Assembly: GCA_022710505.1 (NCBI GenBank)
Contig: JAKLGS010000031.1
Coordinates: 1 to 8,333 of the forward strand
Length of the DNA: 8,333 nucleotides
Direction of reading: 5' to 3'
From: Patescibacteria group bacterium
GTDB taxonomy: Bacteria; Patescibacteriota; WWE3; UBA101185; UBA10185
This document shows, piece after piece, positions 1 to 5,831 of this stretch. Position numbers and translations under genes: made by a program. The notes beneath the pieces were generated by a model. It had not been told where the DNA came from. It did not search any database and was given only the letters and a program-made list of their open reading frames with translations. The first letter of the stretch is position 1, and every line of letters starts with the position of its first letter.

Positions 1-965
1 ACACCGTCCATTGATTTGTAAGAGTTTGAAATGTGTCTTTCTAAAACGTTTAAATCTTCATTAAATTTTCCTGCTTCAACTTTTATTCCTGCAAGAGCTT
101 TTAAAATCTCTCCGGTGTGTTTTTGAAGTTCGTGTTGTTGGTAGGCTACCAGCAAAACTTTTAAAAAGTATGAAAGAGTGTTGGGAGAGGCCAGTATGAC
201 ATTTTTGGCTTTTGAGTAATCTTCAATTTCAGGAGTATTTACAATAAGTTCGTAATAAACATTTTCGGAAGGGACATACATTATTGCCTGGTCGGTAGTT
301 TTTTCCTCAGGAAGGATGTACTTTCCCGATATCTCGTCTATTCTTTTTTTAACGTCTGATACGAAGGTTTTTTTAAATTTATCTCTTTCTGTTTGCATTT
401 CTGCCGTTATCATAGCTTTAAAATTTTCCATCGGGAATTTTGAGTCTATTGGGATGATTCCTTTATCTGTAAAGACTACGGCATCACAAACACTTCCGTC
501 TTTAAATTTATATTGTGTTTTGAAAAGATCCTTGGGAAGAAAGTTTTCAAGTATTTCATATAAAAATTGTTCACCGAGGCCACCTCTTAGCTTAGGGGAT
601 TTTAAAATGTTGCTTAAGTCTTTCATGTCAGTTCCAAATTCCTGAATTCCACCAAGTTGTTTTTGAACTTCCCTTATGACGTCGCTTGATTTTTCAAGTC
701 TTTCGGAAATGAATTTTGTTTGTTGGCTAAGTGTTTCTCTTTGATTTTTCATTTGTTCTTCTAGGGATGAACGTTGATCTTTTAGCTGTCTTTCCATTAC
801 CTCGGTGTTTTTTTCAACTGTACCTTTCATGTCTTTTAACCACTCCAGAAGTATTGTATCTTCTGATTTTCCAGAACTTTTGAATTGTTTTGAGAGGTAA
901 AATCCCAGTAGAATAACGGATCCGATCATTATTATGGCGAGCAGGGTTATTGTTTGTATATCCAT
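1..965 (-). CDS. rmuC: RmuC-family DNA recombination protein, 3' end cut by the window
   Basis: RmuC proteins limit rearrangement at inverted repeats and are predicted PD-(D/E)XK-type nucleases. I read 321 codons from ATG at 963-965 down to the left edge, with no stop. Residues 5-23 are a hydrophobic N-terminal anchor. Residues about 35-100 are rich in charged and Gln residues and look like a coiled coil (EEQMKNQRETLSQQ). The conserved core follows: RGGLGEQFL (127-135), CDAVV and then IDSKFP (173-178), which is the family's nuclease-core signature, MYVPSENVYYEL (229-240) and ILASPNTLSYFL (257-268). The family is usually about 330-480 residues, so only a short C-terminal piece is probably missing. 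The start is supported by an extended -10 box 7 nt upstream. It is transcribed divergently from the gene at 1000. The identity is secure; the biochemical activity is family knowledge. Confidence 0.93.
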   Translation of the reverse strand, partial: MDIQTITLLAIIMIGSVILLGFYLSKQFKSSGKSEDTILLEWLKDMKGTVEKNTEVMERQLKDQRSSLEEQMKNQRETLSQQTKFISERLEKSSDVIREVQKQLGGIQEFGTDMKDLSNILKSPKLRGGLGEQFLYEILENFLPKDLFKTQYKFKDGSVCDAVVFTDKGIIPIDSKFPMENFKAMITAEMQTERDKFKKTFVSDVKKRIDEISGKYILPEEKTTDQAIMYVPSENVYYELIVNTPEIEDYSKAKNVILASPNTLSYFLKVLLVAYQQHELQKHTGEILKALAGIKVEAGKFNEDLNVLERHISNSYKSMDG

Positions 966-972
966 AGTTTCT

Positions 973-981
973 ATTTTACCA
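973..981 (-). promoter_or_regulatory. rmuC promoter, extended -10 box
   Basis: Read on the minus strand this is TGGTAAAAT, that is TGn plus a TATAAT-like hexamer (TAAAAT, 973-978). The hexamer ends 7 nt before the rmuC ATG, so the transcript would begin at or within a base of the start codon. No good -35 box is seen, as is common for extended -10 promoters. Confidence 0.6.
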
Positions 982-984
982 GAG

Positions 985-993
985 TGTTAAAAT
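985..993 (+). promoter_or_regulatory. Promoter of the membrane protein at 1000, extended -10 box
   Basis: TGTTAAAAT, with the hexamer TAAAAT at 988-993. It ends exactly 6 nt before the ATG at 1000, which puts the expected transcription start on the A of the ATG. It lies 3 bp from the divergent rmuC -10 box, so the two promoters compete for the same DNA. Confidence 0.6.
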
Positions 994-999
994 CAATCT

Positions 1000-1365
1000 A
1001 TGATTAAGTTGGTGAAGTTTTCTATTTTTCTTAACGTTGTTTTGTGGGTTTTGTGGTTTGTTCTTTTGTTTTTTTGGATTTCACCTGATACGTATATGGA
1101 GATTTTTCTGTTCTTGGGGGTTTTGTTTTTATGTTTGGGTTTAAGTTTTTCATTTCCTTTTTATTTTTTTTATAAAAAAAAGTATCCGAAGTTTACAGAT
1201 TTAAAGCAGTTGTTTAGAAGGGCGATGAAGTGGGGGGTTTTTATTAGTTTTGGAATAGTGATAGTAGCTTTTTTAAGAGCTTTTCATATTGATACTTTGC
1301 TGAACATCGGGTTGGTGGGTATTTTTTATATTGCTATTTTTGTACATTTGAGGGGGAGGAAGTAA
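1000..1365 (+). CDS. Small four-helix membrane protein, function unknown
   Basis: A 121-residue protein dominated by hydrophobic stretches. Likely membrane segments are at about residues 8-27, 33-58, 78-95 and 102-117, with basic loops (YKKKYPKF at about 58-65 and LFRRAMK at about 71-77) and a basic C-terminus (HLRGRK). I see no catalytic or binding motif and do not recognise a family. The start is favoured by the extended -10 box that ends 6 nt upstream, and the gene stops 60 nt before metG. Its T-rich sequence comes partly from Phe/Leu/Val codons. It is divergent from rmuC. The coding call rests on its length, membrane pattern and promoter; the function is open. Confidence 0.78.
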   Translation: MIKLVKFSIFLNVVLWVLWFVLLFFWISPDTYMEIFLFLGVLFLCLGLSFSFPFYFFYKKKYPKFTDLKQLFRRAMKWGVFISFGIVIVAFLRAFHIDTLLNIGLVGIFYIAIFVHLRGRK

Positions 1366-1390
1366 TCCAATTTATCATTTTGCCCAACTC

Positions 1391-1419
1391 TGTACAGTGC
1401 TTAAGCCCTCTGTTAAAAT
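1391..1419 (+). promoter_or_regulatory. metG promoter with -35 and extended -10
   Basis: TGTACA at 1391-1396 matches four of six bases of the -35 consensus. It is followed after exactly 17 bp by TAAAAT (1414-1419), itself preceded by TGT in extended -10 position. The hexamer ends 6 nt before the GTG start, predicting a leaderless metG mRNA. This is the most complete promoter in the window. Confidence 0.65.
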
Positions 1420-1425
1420 CTTCTT

Positions 1426-2844
1426 GTGAAAAAGAAAATTCTTATTACAACCGCAATAGATTATGTGAACGACGTAATTCATATAGGTCACGCTTATCAA
1501 AAAATTTTAGCTGACTGTGTTTCCCGTTTTGAAAGAGAAAGAAGAGGAAAAGAAAATGTTTTTTTTGTAACAGGAACAGATGAACACGGTCAAAAAGTTT
1601 TTCATGTGGCCAAAGAAAAGGGTGTAGATACAAAGACTTTTGTAGATGAAATCTCCAAAAAAGATCAAGAACAACAGGACTCTTTGCAAATCTCATACGA
1701 CAGATTCATCAGAACAACCGATGAAGACCATAAAAAAGTAGCTTCCGAATTTTTTAAAAAAGTTTATGACGCTGGCTATATTTACAAAGGCACTTACAAA
1801 GGCCTTTACTGTGAAGGTTGTGAAGCCTACAAGACAGGAAAAGACTTAATTGATGGTAAATGTCCGTTACATCAAAACAATGAAATTCAAATTGTTGAAG
1901 ATGAGAACTACTTTTTTAAATTTTCTTCTTTCAAAGATTTTTTAAAAGAATTATTTGAAAAAAATACTGATTTTGTGTTGCCAAATCAACGTTACAAAGA
2001 AATGTACGCTTTTATTGATACCATTGAGGACATTCCTGTTACAAGAAGAAAAGAGAAGCTTCCGTGGGGAATTGAGTGCCCGGTAGATGAAAATCACGTT
2101 TTATGGGTTTGGTTTGACGCACTAGTTAACTATTTAACATTTGGTTTGCAGGTTGGTTCTTGGGATTCTGATACCGAAATAGTGCATTTTATTGGAAAGG
2201 ATATTGCAAGAATGCACGCGCTTCTATGGCCTTGTATGTTGAAATCTGCTGGATACGAGTTGTCTTCCCATATATATGACCACGGATTTTTAAGTTTAAA
2301 TGGTAAAAAAATTAGTAAAAGTTTGGGAAATGTAGTTGCACCTAAGGACTTAGTAGAGAAGTACGGTGTTGATCCTGTTAGATATTATTTTTTGAGATAC
2401 GGACCAATAGTCGAAGATTCAGATTTTTCGGAAGATAATTTTAAGACCGTTTATAATGCAGATCTTGCAAATGGATTAGGAAATACAGTAGCGAGACTGG
2501 AAAAATTAGCAGAAAAATCTGGTATTTCTTTTGCTTTTGAAACTGAAGATAGTAATGTTTTGAGTACAGAGTTGTCTCAATATTTTGATGTGTATAGAGT
2601 TGACATTGCTCTGCAATATATCTGGTCAAAAATTTCTGATTTAGATAAAAAAATTAACGAGGAAGAACCTTGGGGGATAAAAGATAACGAAAAATTAAAA
2701 GAAGTTTTGCAGTTCGAGATAGAAGATTTAATTTTGATTGCTAAATTGTGTAAACCCTTTATGCCCGATACATCAGAAAAGATTCTAAATATCTTTAAAC
2801 AAAAGAAAATTACTTCGATCGGAGGGTTATTTCCGAGAATTTAG
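1426..2844 (+). CDS. metG: Methionyl-tRNA synthetase
   Basis: A class I cytosolic enzyme that charges tRNA-Met with methionine using ATP. The class signatures are in place: HIGH at 19-22 (in YVNDVIHIGHAY) and KISKS at 295-299. The zinc-binding knuckle inserted in the catalytic domain keeps its ligands C129, C132, C146 and H149 (CEGC ... CPLH). Other conserved stretches are FVTGTDEHGQK (47-57), WVWFDALVNYL (227-237) and FIGKDI (255-260). An alpha-helical anticodon-binding domain fills about residues 335-460, and the protein ends in the typical LFPRI. At 472 residues it lacks the C-terminal EMAPII-like tRNA-binding domain, as many compact bacterial forms do. The GTG start fits both the normal N-terminus and the promoter 6 nt upstream. 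No Shine-Dalgarno is possible on such a transcript. Confidence 0.98.
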   Translation: MKKKILITTAIDYVNDVIHIGHAYQKILADCVSRFERERRGKENVFFVTGTDEHGQKVFHVAKEKGVDTKTFVDEISKKDQEQQDSLQISYDRFIRTTDEDHKKVASEFFKKVYDAGYIYKGTYKGLYCEGCEAYKTGKDLIDGKCPLHQNNEIQIVEDENYFFKFSSFKDFLKELFEKNTDFVLPNQRYKEMYAFIDTIEDIPVTRRKEKLPWGIECPVDENHVLWVWFDALVNYLTFGLQVGSWDSDTEIVHFIGKDIARMHALLWPCMLKSAGYELSSHIYDHGFLSLNGKKISKSLGNVVAPKDLVEKYGVDPVRYYFLRYGPIVEDSDFSEDNFKTVYNADLANGLGNTVARLEKLAEKSGISFAFETEDSNVLSTELSQYFDVYRVDIALQYIWSKISDLDKKINEEEPWGIKDNEKLKEVLQFEIEDLILIAKLCKPFMPDTSEKILNIFKQKKITSIGGLFPRI

Positions 2845-2925
2845 GCGCTGGATTATCGGGTAGGGTCGAGCCGCCGGTGGTCTTAAGCCAGCTCCAAAAC
2901 AAGCTCAACAAAACCGCCAAAAACT
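2845..2925 (+). other. GC-rich spacer between metG and the 5'-nuclease
   Basis: This 81-bp spacer is clearly richer in G and C than its surroundings. It holds no TATAAT-like box, no Shine-Dalgarno and no T-run, so I see neither a promoter nor a simple terminator, and the 5'-nuclease is probably read from the metG promoter. GGCGCTGG (2844-2851, starting on the last base of the metG stop) can pair with CCAGCTCC (2888-2895) at seven of eight positions. GGTGGT (2876-2881) can alternatively pair with ACCGCC (2913-2918). Whether these structures form is untested. Confidence 0.35.
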
Positions 2926-3849
2926 ATGAAAAAATTACTAATCATTGACACATTTAATTTTTTACACCGAGCTTACCACGCGATTCCCAGCACTTTCCGT
3001 GGTCCCGATGGTCAGCCTACTAACGCCATTTATGGCTTCACATCAATGATTATCAATGTCTTGGAGCAAATAAAACCTGATTACATGGTGGCGGCACTAG
3101 ACGGGCAAGAGCCTACATTTAGAGTCGGCGAATTTACCTCTTACAAGGCTCACCGAAAACCGATGGAAGAAGATTTACAAGTTCAGATTCCAAAAGTTTT
3201 AGACATTCTCGATGCCTTTGAAATTAAAAAAATATTGGTTGAAGGCTACGAAGCTGACGATGTTGTTGGCACAGTAGCAACAAAATTAAAGGGCAAGGTA
3301 GATATTGTCATAGTTAGCAATGACCGTGATTTGTGGCAGCTTGCAGGTAATGGAAATATCATTATGGTTCCAGGAAAAAAAGGTGAGATTGAGTGGATGG
3401 GTGAAAAAGAAGTTGATACTCGACTTGGTTTTCCGGCCGAGCATGTGGCTGATTATAAAGGATTAAGAGGCGATCCCAGTGATAATATTCCCGGAGTTTA
3501 CGGTGTTGGTGAGGTGACAGCCACAAAATTACTTCAAAAATATGGAACTTTAGAGGAAATTTATAAAAATATTGAGACTGTTGAGCCTGAATCTTTAAAA
3601 ACTAAATTAATTGAAAGTTATGAGCAGGCATTAATGAGCAAAAAACTTGCCCAAATTATTCTGGATGTTCCTTTTCAACTTGATTTGGAAGATTGCAAAT
3701 ATAACAGTTTAAATAAAATAAAAGTAAAAGAAATATTAGAAAAATATAATTTTAAATCTTTGTTACGTAGAATGGGTTTTGAGGTAGAAGGTGACAGCTT
3801 AAAGAGTAGAGAACAGAAAACCCCCGATAACCAACTAACTCTTCTGTAG
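2926..3849 (+). CDS. Stand-alone 5'-3' exonuclease (flap nuclease), Pol I N-domain type
   Basis: A metal-dependent nuclease that removes RNA primers and 5' flaps during replication and repair. It corresponds to the N-terminal domain of DNA polymerase I, here 307 residues without any polymerase part. The acidic metal ligands of the family are visible: D8 (IIDTFN), D59 (ALDGQ), E109/D111/D112 (EADD), D133/D135 (SNDRDLWQL), and D183/D186 in GDPSDNIPGVYGVG. That last stretch begins the helix-3-turn-helix DNA clamp (VGEVTATKLLQKYG). After a short charged linker the protein ends in NQLTLL, a match to bacterial sliding-clamp binding peptides. The ATG gives the usual N-terminus. No Shine-Dalgarno or own promoter is seen, so it is probably co-transcribed with metG. 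The family call is secure; the clamp contact is inferred. Confidence 0.95.
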   Translation: MKKLLIIDTFNFLHRAYHAIPSTFRGPDGQPTNAIYGFTSMIINVLEQIKPDYMVAALDGQEPTFRVGEFTSYKAHRKPMEEDLQVQIPKVLDILDAFEIKKILVEGYEADDVVGTVATKLKGKVDIVIVSNDRDLWQLAGNGNIIMVPGKKGEIEWMGEKEVDTRLGFPAEHVADYKGLRGDPSDNIPGVYGVGEVTATKLLQKYGTLEEIYKNIETVEPESLKTKLIESYEQALMSKKLAQIILDVPFQLDLEDCKYNSLNKIKVKEILEKYNFKSLLRRMGFEVEGDSLKSREQKTPDNQLTLL

Positions 3850-3902
3850 AATTTGGGCTCTACCCTCATATTTTCAGCCTTTCGCGCCCCGTCCAAAATA
3901 AA

Positions 3903-3929
3903 ATCCCGCTCAAGTTTTATAAGCGGGAT
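3903..3929. terminator. Bidirectional hairpin terminator
   Basis: An 8-bp perfect stem, ATCCCGCT (3903-3910) with AGCGGGAT (3922-3929), around an 11-nt loop. The plus strand continues CTTTTATTT and the minus strand continues TTTATTTT, so it can end transcripts from both sides. It serves the 5'-nuclease from the left and the convergent unknown gene from the right. The stop codon of the latter (3917-3919) lies in the loop, and its last three sense codons form most of one stem arm. Confidence 0.8.
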
Positions 3930-4357
3930 CTTTTATTTCTCACATCTTCCATTAATTTAATCAATCCCTCTTTTTCGATGAAGATTACATTTTTAATGGT
4001 AAAAATAGAAAGACCTAACTGACACCCCTCATCTTTTTTATTATTCTTTTTATCTATGTTCCAAGATACTGCATACCACTTTTGGCTTTTGATTACTTCC
4101 CATTCCTCCTCAGACGCCTTTATATCGTGAAAAGAATCGCAGGAATATACTAAAGCTTCACAATCTCTTAAGATTTTAATTAAACTTGATTCTTCGAGAT
4201 TCCTCTCTTTTAACTCATCTAAGTAAACAATGTTTAACATAGTTCCGGAATGTTTTGTTAAGTATGTCCAATTTAGGTAATTTATTAAACTCTTGGTGAT
4301 ACAGGGGTTACAGTCATGCCAAATCACTATCGTTTTTTTCACTATTTCTTCTTCCAT
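3917..4357 (-). CDS. Hypothetical Cys- and Trp-rich soluble protein
   Basis: A 146-residue protein I do not recognise. It has no signal peptide or membrane segment. Hydrophobic strands alternate with helices: TIVIW (9-13), LNIVYL (41-46), ALVYS (68-72), WYAVSW (94-99) and NVIFIE (123-128). This suggests a small alpha/beta, Rossmann-like or receiver-like fold, which is an inference. It has five cysteines (16, 19, 66, 73, 112), including a CNPC motif straight after the first strand, where thioredoxin-like proteins carry their CxxC, and five tryptophans. The start is well supported by GGAGG at 4363-4367, 5 nt before the ATG. Its end runs into the terminator hairpin. It stands alone, divergent from nth and convergent with the 5'-nuclease. 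Its own leader with a strong ribosome site contrasts with the leaderless neighbours. Confidence 0.75.
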   Translation of the reverse strand: MEEEIVKKTIVIWHDCNPCITKSLINYLNWTYLTKHSGTMLNIVYLDELKERNLEESSLIKILRDCEALVYSCDSFHDIKASEEEWEVIKSQKWYAVSWNIDKKNNKKDEGCQLGLSIFTIKNVIFIEKEGLIKLMEDVRNKRSRL

Positions 4358-4362
4358 CTCTT

Positions 4363-4367
4363 CCTCC
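4363..4367 (-). promoter_or_regulatory. Strong Shine-Dalgarno site of the unknown gene
   Basis: On the minus strand this is GGAGG, followed by AAGAG and the ATG at 4355-4357, a spacing of 5 nt. It fixes the start codon and implies a leader RNA. A weak GATAAT at 4381-4386 (minus strand) could be its -10 box, but no matching -35 stands out. Confidence 0.8.
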
Positions 4368-4414
4368 TGTTTTATTTTTGATTATCATTCCACATATAAG
4401 AAAAAAATTCAATG

Positions 4415-4420
4415 TATAAT
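4415..4420 (+). promoter_or_regulatory. nth promoter, consensus -10 box
   Basis: A perfect TATAAT that ends exactly 6 nt before the ATG at 4427. The expected transcription start is therefore the A of the ATG, giving a leaderless message. No good -35 is seen. Confidence 0.65.
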
Positions 4421-4426
4421 TGCCGC

Positions 4427-5059
4427 ATGGATAAATTTGAATACGCAAAAGAGGTGGCAAGAAAACTACAAAAATCCCACCCAGAGCCAAAAACCGAGTT
4501 AGTTCATTCTGATGAATACCAACTTGCAGTTGCTGTGATGCTTTCCGCTCAAACTACTGATAAAAAAGTAAACCAAGTTACGCCCGAACTTTTTAAAAAA
4601 TACCCGGACTGGGAATCACTGGCAAATGCAGATATAGGTGAGGTAGGCAAGCTAATTAATCAGGTGAATTTTTATAAAGGAAAAGCAGAGAGGTTAGTAA
4701 AAGCAGGTCAGGTTGTTGTCGCTGAATTTGGAGGGAAACTCCCAAAAAATATTGAGGAGCTTACGAAGATACCCGGTATTGCAAGGAAAAGTGCCAACGT
4801 TATCACTCAAGAGTTGTGGGGAATAGCCGAAGGAATTGTGGTAGATACGCACGTATCGAGGGTGTCAAATCGCCTCGGACTTACAAAAGAAACCGATCCT
4901 AAAAAAATCGAAAGAGATTTGATGAAAATCATACCCAAAAATTATTGGAGAAACTTTTCTGGTTCAGCAGTATTGCACGGTCGTTATGTTTGTATAGCAA
5001 GAAAACCAAAATGTCAGGATTGTGTTTTAAATGATATTTGTCCAAGTGCTTTTAAATAG
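4427..5059 (+). CDS. nth: Endonuclease III, base-excision repair glycosylase/lyase
   Basis: Removes oxidised pyrimidines from DNA and cuts the abasic site by its lyase activity. At 210 residues it is the usual length. The helix-hairpin-helix is LTKIPGIARKSANVI (112-126), with the catalytic lysine K121, and the catalytic aspartate is D140 in VDTHV. The four cysteines that hold the 4Fe-4S cluster have the exact family spacing C-x6-C-x2-C-x5-C (C189, C196, C199, C205). An in-frame TTG at 4412 would add five residues (MYNCR), but that TTG and the codons after it are the promoter's TTGTATAAT, so I start at the ATG at 4427, which also gives the normal N-terminus. The gene stands alone between a divergent and a convergent neighbour. 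Confidence 0.97.
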   Translation: MDKFEYAKEVARKLQKSHPEPKTELVHSDEYQLAVAVMLSAQTTDKKVNQVTPELFKKYPDWESLANADIGEVGKLINQVNFYKGKAERLVKAGQVVVAEFGGKLPKNIEELTKIPGIARKSANVITQELWGIAEGIVVDTHVSRVSNRLGLTKETDPKKIERDLMKIIPKNYWRNFSGSAVLHGRYVCIARKPKCQDCVLNDICPSAFK

Positions 5060-5168
5060 CTTTCATTCCTACTTATAATCTCCTACTTACATAGGAAGGG
5101 GCCTTGTATCTTTTATTCAAATTTTGTAAAAAATTTATTAGGTGTTATAACGATTTTTAGGATAGATA

Positions 5169-5795
5169 CTAAAGTTGGGGAGTGGTAATAGCTGTGGGTT
5201 CTGTTGTTGATTTTAAATCTTCTGTAGCCGGAGTTTCCGTTTTAGGTTTTGGTTCTGGCATAACACTTGGTAAAGGTTTAGCCTCTATAGACCCCCAATC
5301 TCCGGACTCAGTCTCTTCGTAAGTCCAAATACCTATCTCCGTCATTTTAAATTTAAAGCTTTCATTTGGTTTTATGCTTAGTGATTCCTCGAACTCTTTG
5401 TAATAGGGTTTAATTTGCTTTAAATATATGATTTTATCAGTTTTATTAGTCCAATTTACATTTTGACCAACCCTGATTCTTGTAACTCTTGGAACAAAAC
5501 CTTCTTCAGTGTAGTCAACTTGTAACACACCGAATATCTCATCCATATTGACCTCCTGTTTAGCAGGCTCCTCCTTTTTTTCGCTCTCTTCATCTGTTCC
5601 TTCAAATTCATTTTTACCCAAATCTTCATAGGCCACTTTATAAAATTCTTTATCAGCCTCGTCTATTTCGGTGTATTCGGTTTCTTTTTTAGGCATAAGG
5701 ATAGAAGACACAATTATGATAGAGAAGATAACAAACATTACGATTCCGATTATGAATATTGGCTTATTTCTTTCAAAAAACGCTCCTATTTTCAT
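5169..5795 (-). CDS. Membrane-anchored protein with a degenerate cupredoxin-like domain
   Basis: A 208-residue protein. Residues about 12-33 are a single N-terminal membrane anchor (FIIGIVMFVIFSIIIVSS), after which the protein should face outward. An acidic, lysine-rich linker (about 36-85) leads to a beta-rich domain at about 88-172. The pattern there resembles cupredoxins: GFVPRVTRIRVGQNVNWTN, later KPNESFKFKMTEIGIWTYE, ending in GSIEA. The copper ligands are missing, and the whole protein contains no His or Cys, so it should not bind copper in the usual way. A Pro/Thr-rich tail (about 174-208) follows. A TTG at 5810 is in frame but belongs to the promoter, so the ATG at 5793-5795 is preferred. 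It follows the kinase by 36 nt with its own promoter. The fold call is by pattern only. Confidence 0.65.
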   Translation of the reverse strand: MKIGAFFERNKPIFIIGIVMFVIFSIIIVSSILMPKKETEYTEIDEADKEFYKVAYEDLGKNEFEGTDEESEKKEEPAKQEVNMDEIFGVLQVDYTEEGFVPRVTRIRVGQNVNWTNKTDKIIYLKQIKPYYKEFEESLSIKPNESFKFKMTEIGIWTYEETESGDWGSIEAKPLPSVMPEPKPKTETPATEDLKSTTEPTAITTPQL

Positions 5796-5801
5796 ATTAA
5801 G

Positions 5802-5807
5802 ATTATA
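5802..5807 (-). promoter_or_regulatory. Promoter of the cupredoxin-like gene, consensus -10 box
   Basis: TATAAT on the minus strand, ending exactly 6 nt before the ATG at 5795, in the same geometry as nth. It sits just past the kinase gene, so this gene can be transcribed independently of the upstream operon. Confidence 0.62.
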
Positions 5808-5831
5808 CAATTTTATTAATACACTAGTAGA

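Noticed and set aside
316..645. Plus-strand open frame of about 109 codons
   Set aside because: It is antisense to the conserved core of rmuC and its translation shows no family pattern; the minus-strand reading has clear RmuC motifs.
5081..5096. Hairpin TCCTA/TAGGA between nth and the cupredoxin-like gene as a terminator
   Set aside because: The stem is only 5 bp with a 6-nt loop and no T-run follows directly; too weak to call. I see nothing else clear in the 5060-5168 spacer.
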